64,000 nucleotides of DNA from Formicarius rufipectus (Eukaryota > Chordata > Aves > Passeriformes > Formicariidae), in the NCBI GenBank assembly GCA_013399695.1, contig VXAU01001755.1, forward strand, positions 243,391 to 307,390, read 5' to 3'. Both the position numbers and the translations under genes were made by a program. The notes beneath the pieces are model-generated. The model had not been told where the DNA came from. It ran no database searches and saw nothing but the letters and a program-made list of their open reading frames with translations. Below are positions 61,677 to 64,000 of this stretch, piece after piece; within the stretch, counting starts at the first letter, position 1; every line of letters starts with the position of its first letter.

Positions 61677-64000
61677 GGTCCACAAGCTCCTCCTCATTCT
61701 ACCAAAGGTTATCAGTGAACTCAGAGTTTTCAGCAAGTCAGTCAGACATGCTAAATTATTTCATACACCATAATGTCAAGATGTGAAATTTCACCTAAAA
61801 ATCTCAAAGTATTTTCTCATCAGTTCCTTCTGTGGTGAACCATCTAGCTTTTAGTCTTTGGTTTCTTCTTTCTTTTTGAGTTGCAGAGCAATTCAACTGT
61901 GAAATCACTGTAGAAAAGAACCCTTAAAACAGGTAAACAATTTCAGACTAAATCTCTCATACTGATTAACAGCTTGTAGCTAACAGCTAACATTAATAAG
62001 TAATACAGCAATAGTTAATAGCTAGCACTACTTTAATTGTGAAAAATAATATTACACTTTTTAAAATTTCACCTACATATTCTAAATCTTGCAAAATACA
62101 CTTAAGTCAATTATAACTTCAGACTGAAAAAGCATATAGAAAGTTATCATCAGTTAAGATCTTGAAATGAAATAGCGAAATACTATAATAGAAAGCAAAC
62201 ACTAGATCCCAAGTAGTCAATCCATTGTTTTAAAATAGTAGTCCATTTCCTATTAGCTTTAAAATACTACTAGCACAGTCAGTTGCCAAAAAGGAGTATT
62301 TGAAAATATTTACAACTATTTTAACATTGTGATGAATATTTATTCTTTTTAATTTGTATTTCCTGAGAATCTTGTTTATTACTTCATGTCTAGGAATCTA
62401 CTTGCAGTTGCATGAGACAGTAGAAAACTTTCTGTTCCATACAGTTCCATTTATTTGTTTATTTGGGGATGAAATTACTTGTTTGTCCTTGAGGAGAGTC
62501 ACAAGGTGCCTTTGGAACACCATGGGAAATTCTGAGAACAAGATGCACACAGAGTAGCAAATCATATTGAAGAAAATAGCCAGTGAAACAGGCAGTTCTC
62601 TCTACTCAGCTTTTCATACTTGGATGCTGGCAGTAATTGCTGGCCAGTGTACTGAGAGTTATTGCAGTCCTGCCTGATGGCTCTTCAGCAGTATACTCCT
62701 GATAATCCTAATAAAGTATGACAGCTGAAATTTTCTCTCTTCTTGCGGGGAAAGGAAGAGATATTTCTTCTAAATCAACCTCTTTAATAACAGGATTTAA
62801 ATTGTCTTCACTAATTAGTTCTGGATGCTCAAAGGATTGTTGTTTCTTTCTTTTTCCTATTAATTATGATGATTTTCTAACCTCATCTAGCTCAGCTATT
62901 GTTTCCTAAAATTTAAAAGCACAGCTGTCACAGAGCAGACTCCAATGCTTTGCAGCCTTTTGTATTTTTGCTTAGTTTTGTCTCCTCCTTACAATAATGT
63001 CTGAAGCATTTAGTATCAGTTTACTAGTTAGTGTTTGGGTAGCAAAGCACAAACTTCGGAAGGAGAGTTTGATCAGAAGCTACTTTGGAAACGTATTGCA
63101 CAACACAAAATTATTTAAACTAGAACCACTTTAATTTTAAATAAGGTATTTTATACTTCTGAAGGAAAAAAATTAGAAAACATTCTAATTTTAGTATATA
63201 TATATTATATATATAATAATATATTACTGATTCAAATCTGTGTTTTGGAGAACTGGACAAAATGTTGAAAGTTTACCAAAAAAAAAAAATTTCCTAGTTT
63301 CAAAAGAAAAAAGGGTTAATTCTCTGCTATATCACTTTTTGAGTAAGACATTATCATCTAGTTCTTGCAAGCCTAACATCAAGCATAAAATGTAACTGGG
63401 TATTTCAGGAGTGGAAACAGCTAGAATAATTACTTGTGATTTGAGTAAAAGAGCTAATCCTTTCAATTATTCAAGTAAAAAAACTAAGTCTGGAGGTTAT
63501 TAGACAGCTCTGCAGTGTTATAGAAAGGTATGACAACAGCATAAAGCTGTCTAGGGGGAATTTAGGTGTTTAAGCCTATTGATGTTAAACTTGCCTTCCT
63601 AATTACCTTCCACTCATCCTAAAAACAGAAACGCTGGAATTCCCTGGGCCTGTGGACCATAGGTTAAAAACTAATCCTGTAGTGAAAAAACACAATCTCC
63701 TTAGGATAAGATTTGGAAAGGACCAGAAGAGACAGCTTTAGAGTACTGTTACAGAAATACTAAGCTTGGGATAGAATATGAAGAGAAATCTCTTTAAGAT
63801 TATGAGAAATAAAGAGTAGCGATTGTTTGAGCGTGGGAAACTAATCTCCCAAACTTGGACGCAATATAAATGCCATCATTAAGAGCTGAAGGCTTAGGTA
63901 GTCTTGAACCTGCTATAAGACAGATTTCTATAATAAATACCCAGTGAACCAATGAAAATTAATGCTGCTTTGGACATAGGTTTAACAAGAATCAAGGTCT
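61677..64000. other. Non-coding DNA, no gene recognised
   Basis: AT-rich sequence with a TA-rich tract at 63196-63232 and an A-run near 63279-63289. The stretch 61960-62030 has small internal duplications (AGCTAACA, TTAATA units). No gene, RNA gene or further repeat is recognised. Confidence 0.6.

Noticed and set aside
1..64000. tRNA, rRNA, snRNA genes, CRISPR arrays, bacterial operons or plasmid functions
   Set aside because: No tRNA T-loop/A-box pairs, snRNA 5' ends or regularly spaced repeats were seen, and composition and repeats are those of a bird chromosome.
1..64000. Intact endogenous retrovirus with gag, pol or env
   Set aside because: All LTRs found are isolated. No polymerase, protease or envelope motif occurs in any long frame between them, and the LTRs do not form same-strand pairs of one family.

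Overview
The window reads as vertebrate, and specifically avian, nuclear DNA, probably from a passerine. It is AT-rich (by eye about 62-63 % A+T) and has no operons or long open frames. The recognisable interspersed repeats are bird-type: pieces of the CR1 LINE on both strands and solo retroviral LTRs whose sequence I recognise as ERVL-like and ERVK-like bird families. The passerine call rests on recall of those LTR families, not on a search.

Layout: I find no confidently identifiable protein-coding gene. From 1 to about 18.2 kb is repeat-poor AT-rich DNA with one small exon-like interval (12169-12239). A short piece of an ERVL-type LTR lies at 18264-18318 and an 854-bp ERVL-like LTR at 19682-20535. 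From 20.5 to 30.4 kb the sequence is again mostly plain, with a long perfect palindrome in a TA-rich microsatellite (22872-22899), a three-copy tandem repeat (26741-26796), and two coding-like intervals (26260-26420 minus, 29633-29790 plus). CR1 fragments lie at 30485-30785 (minus) and 33270-33412 (minus). A well delimited 391-bp solo LTR with an exact 6-bp target duplication lies at 35581-35971, and a further LTR ends near 41490. CR1 follows at 44270-44505 (plus) and 55130-55232 (minus), a probable CR1 3' tip at 60680-60710 (plus), and a 622-bp ERVL LTR at 61055-61676 (minus).

The window is therefore best described as intergenic or deep-intronic 'gene desert' DNA with a thin layer of old retroelements. 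Nothing in it forms a pathway or an operon. Open frames of 60-150 codons are about what chance gives in 64 kb at this base composition, and the two longest (214 and 170 codons) lie inside an LTR and across a CR1 copy. What deserves a second look is a handful of intervals bounded by good splice signals, a few stretches that look like conserved non-coding elements, and the LTR insertions as datable markers. No previously undescribed system is visible to me.
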